The position numbers and the translations under genes are program-made. The notes under the pieces were generated by a model. That model ran no database searches and was not told where the DNA came from. It was given only the letters and a program-made list of their open reading frames with translations. Shown here piece after piece: positions 5,759 through 6,832 of a stretch of DNA of 6,832 nt. Origin of the DNA: Acidobacteriota bacterium (GTDB lineage: Bacteria; Acidobacteriota; Blastocatellia; Pyrinomonadales; Pyrinomonadaceae); NCBI GenBank assembly GCA_019247865.1, contig JAFBAJ010000491.1, positions 1-6,832 on the forward strand. The letters run 5' to 3'. Position 1 is the stretch's first letter; every line of letters starts with the position of its first letter.

Positions 5759-6832
5759 CTACCGCCTCGTCAGGCCCGCGAGGCTGCCGATGACTGCGAT
5801 CAGCTCGGCCGGATTGACAGGCTTGGCGACGTGTATGTGAAAGCCCGCGAGCAGCGCGCGCACGCGATCTTCCTCGCGCGCGTAGGCCGAGAGCGCGACC
5901 GCGGGGATGCGTCCGCCCTCCTGCGGCCTGAGCGCACGCACCATACGGATCAGCGCGTAGCCGTCTTCGCCCGGCAAGCCGATGTCGCTCACCAGCACGT
6001 CCGGCCGCTCCGTGTTGAGCGCGCTCAGAGCCTCCTGCGCGGACTGCGCGGTCGTGACCGTCGCTCCGCAGTTCTCCAGCATCGCCGTTAGCAGCAGCCG
6101 CGTGTCCGGCTCGTCATCCACGACGAGCACTCGCAAATTTTCGAGCGACGGAGAGCAGTCGAAGAGCGCTTGCGCGCCCGATTCCGCGACCGCCGCGCGC
6201 GGCAACTCTTCCGGCTCGGAAACGAGCTGCGTGCGCGGCGCGCTCAACGGCAGCTCGACCGTGAAGGTCGAGCCGAGCCCCGCGCCCTCGCTCTCGGCGC
6301 GGACGGTTCCGCCGTGCAGCTCGACCAGATTGCGCACGATGGCGAGGCCCAGTCCGAGGCCGCCGTGCCTTCTGGAGATGGAGCCGTCCGCCTGCCGGAA
6401 GCGGTCGAAGACGTAAGGCAAAAAGTTTTTGTCGATGCCGATGCCGGTGTCGCTGACGATGAGGCGCGCGTGCCCTTCCCCGCGCTCGAAACGCAGCTCG
6501 ACGGCCCCGCCCTGCGGCGTGAACTTGACCGCGTTCGTGAGCAGGTTCCAGATGATCTGTTGCAGGCGCGCGGGGTCTCCGGCGACCGGGCCCGCGTCCC
6601 GTTCGATCCACGTCCGCAGCTCGATGCCCTTCGCCGCAGCGGTCGGGCGCATGGTTTCCACGGAGGATTGCAGGATCGGCGTCAGCTCCAGCGGGCGGAT
6701 GTCGAGCCGCAGCTTGCCGGTGATGATGCGCGAGATGTCGAGCACGTCTTCGACGATCTGCGTCTGCGTGCGCGCGTTGCGCTCAATCGATTCGAGCCCG
6801 CGCTCGATGGTCTCTGCTTTGAGCTGGTTCGT
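5759..6832 (-). CDS. Hybrid sensor histidine kinase / response regulator (C-terminal part)
   Basis: The frame stays open through the right window edge, so 357 residues of the C-terminal part are visible; the GTG at 6745 is an internal Val. The first residues are the second helix of HisKA (VEDVLDISRIITGKL, about 27-41); the phosphoacceptor His box should lie just outside. HATPase_c follows with N box NLLTNAVKF (conserved Asn100), G1 DTGIGI (from Asp128), F box VFDRFRQ, and G2 GGLGLGLAIV. After a linker of about 35 residues comes a REC domain: acidic pair Asp239-Asp240 in VVDDEPD, phospho-acceptor Asp283 in VSDIGLPGEDG, Ser315 in ALSAY, and Lys337 in AKPV. All key residues are present, so both kinase and receiver should be functional. 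The protein ends about 20 residues after that Lys, with no output or HPt domain visible. Sensor domains and the signal are off-window. Its TAG stop overlaps the end of an inverted repeat. Confidence 0.95.
   Translation of the reverse strand, partial: TNQLKAETIERGLESIERNARTQTQIVEDVLDISRIITGKLRLDIRPLELTPILQSSVETMRPTAAAKGIELRTWIERDAGPVAGDPARLQQIIWNLLTNAVKFTPQGGAVELRFERGEGHARLIVSDTGIGIDKNFLPYVFDRFRQADGSISRRHGGLGLGLAIVRNLVELHGGTVRAESEGAGLGSTFTVELPLSAPRTQLVSEPEELPRAAVAESGAQALFDCSPSLENLRVLVVDDEPDTRLLLTAMLENCGATVTTAQSAQEALSALNTERPDVLVSDIGLPGEDGYALIRMVRALRPQEGGRIPAVALSAYAREEDRVRALLAGFHIHVAKPVNPAELIAVIGSLAGLTRR

Larger units (their letters stand above)
5619..5762. repeat. Outer imperfect inverted repeat bounding the intergenic palindrome
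   Basis: The left copy (5619-5633, GCAGTGGGTCAGTTT) and the reverse complement of the right copy (5748-5762, GTAGTGGTTCAGTTT) agree at 13 of 15 positions. The pair encloses the long hairpin at 5642-5714. The two copies lie asymmetrically about the hairpin, 8 nt from its left arm but 33 nt from its right arm. This outline, about 144 bp with short terminal inverted repeats and no coding content, resembles a miniature non-autonomous element, but I see no clear target-site duplication outside the ends. The right end overlaps the stop codon of the kinase gene. Confidence 0.6.

Noticed and set aside
5622..5840. Small plus-strand frame (72 codons) containing KGAKTQR and LCVFAPLRE
   Set aside because: The peptide is a translation of the palindrome arms plus antisense kinase sequence. 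This is a familiar spurious product of this repeat type, not a gene.

Overview
The window is GC-rich DNA, densely packed with genes, from a Gram-negative (diderm) bacterium. Two products require an outer membrane or periplasm: an apolipoprotein N-acyltransferase (Lnt) and a TonB-dependent outer-membrane receptor with an N-terminal carboxypeptidase-regulatory-like domain. Together with a MopE-type Cys/Asp-rich secreted protein, a hybrid histidine kinase and an intergenic palindrome built of RCGCAAAG units, the gene mix would suit an Acidobacteriota genome (for example Blastocatellia). That placement is a guess from gene style; there is no rRNA or other marker gene here.

Layout. (1) Positions 2-250, plus strand: the 3' end of a secreted Cys/Asp-rich protein with a MopE-type metal-binding repeat, closed by a strong hairpin terminator at 278-327. 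(2) Positions 364-3256, plus strand: a tight three-gene operon of an SGNH/GDSL hydrolase with a probable lipoprotein signal, a small exported NTF2-like protein with a good lipobox, and Lnt. The gaps are 22 nt and 3 nt. (3) Positions 3274-5580, minus strand: a complete TonB-dependent receptor convergent with lnt, with only 17 nt between the two stop codons. (4) Positions 5581-5758: an intergenic region dominated by a 32-bp-stem palindrome nested inside a second, shorter inverted repeat. (5) Positions 5759 to the window edge, minus strand: the C-terminal part of a hybrid sensor kinase (end of HisKA, HATPase_c, REC), reading toward the receptor gene.

How the genes may work together. The operon in (2) can be read as envelope lipoprotein biology: Lnt completes N-acylation of lipoproteins, and the two genes ahead of it look like potential Lnt substrates. 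Lnt releases a lysophospholipid, and an SGNH esterase is a family that could plausibly process one; this is a hypothesis only. The receptor and kinase lie in the same orientation, but a 178-nt gap containing the palindrome separates them, so co-transcription is not assured.

I found no CRISPR array, tRNA, rRNA, transposase or clear novel defence system. The most unusual element is the nested palindrome at about 5619-5762. The rest is recognisable housekeeping, envelope and signalling content.
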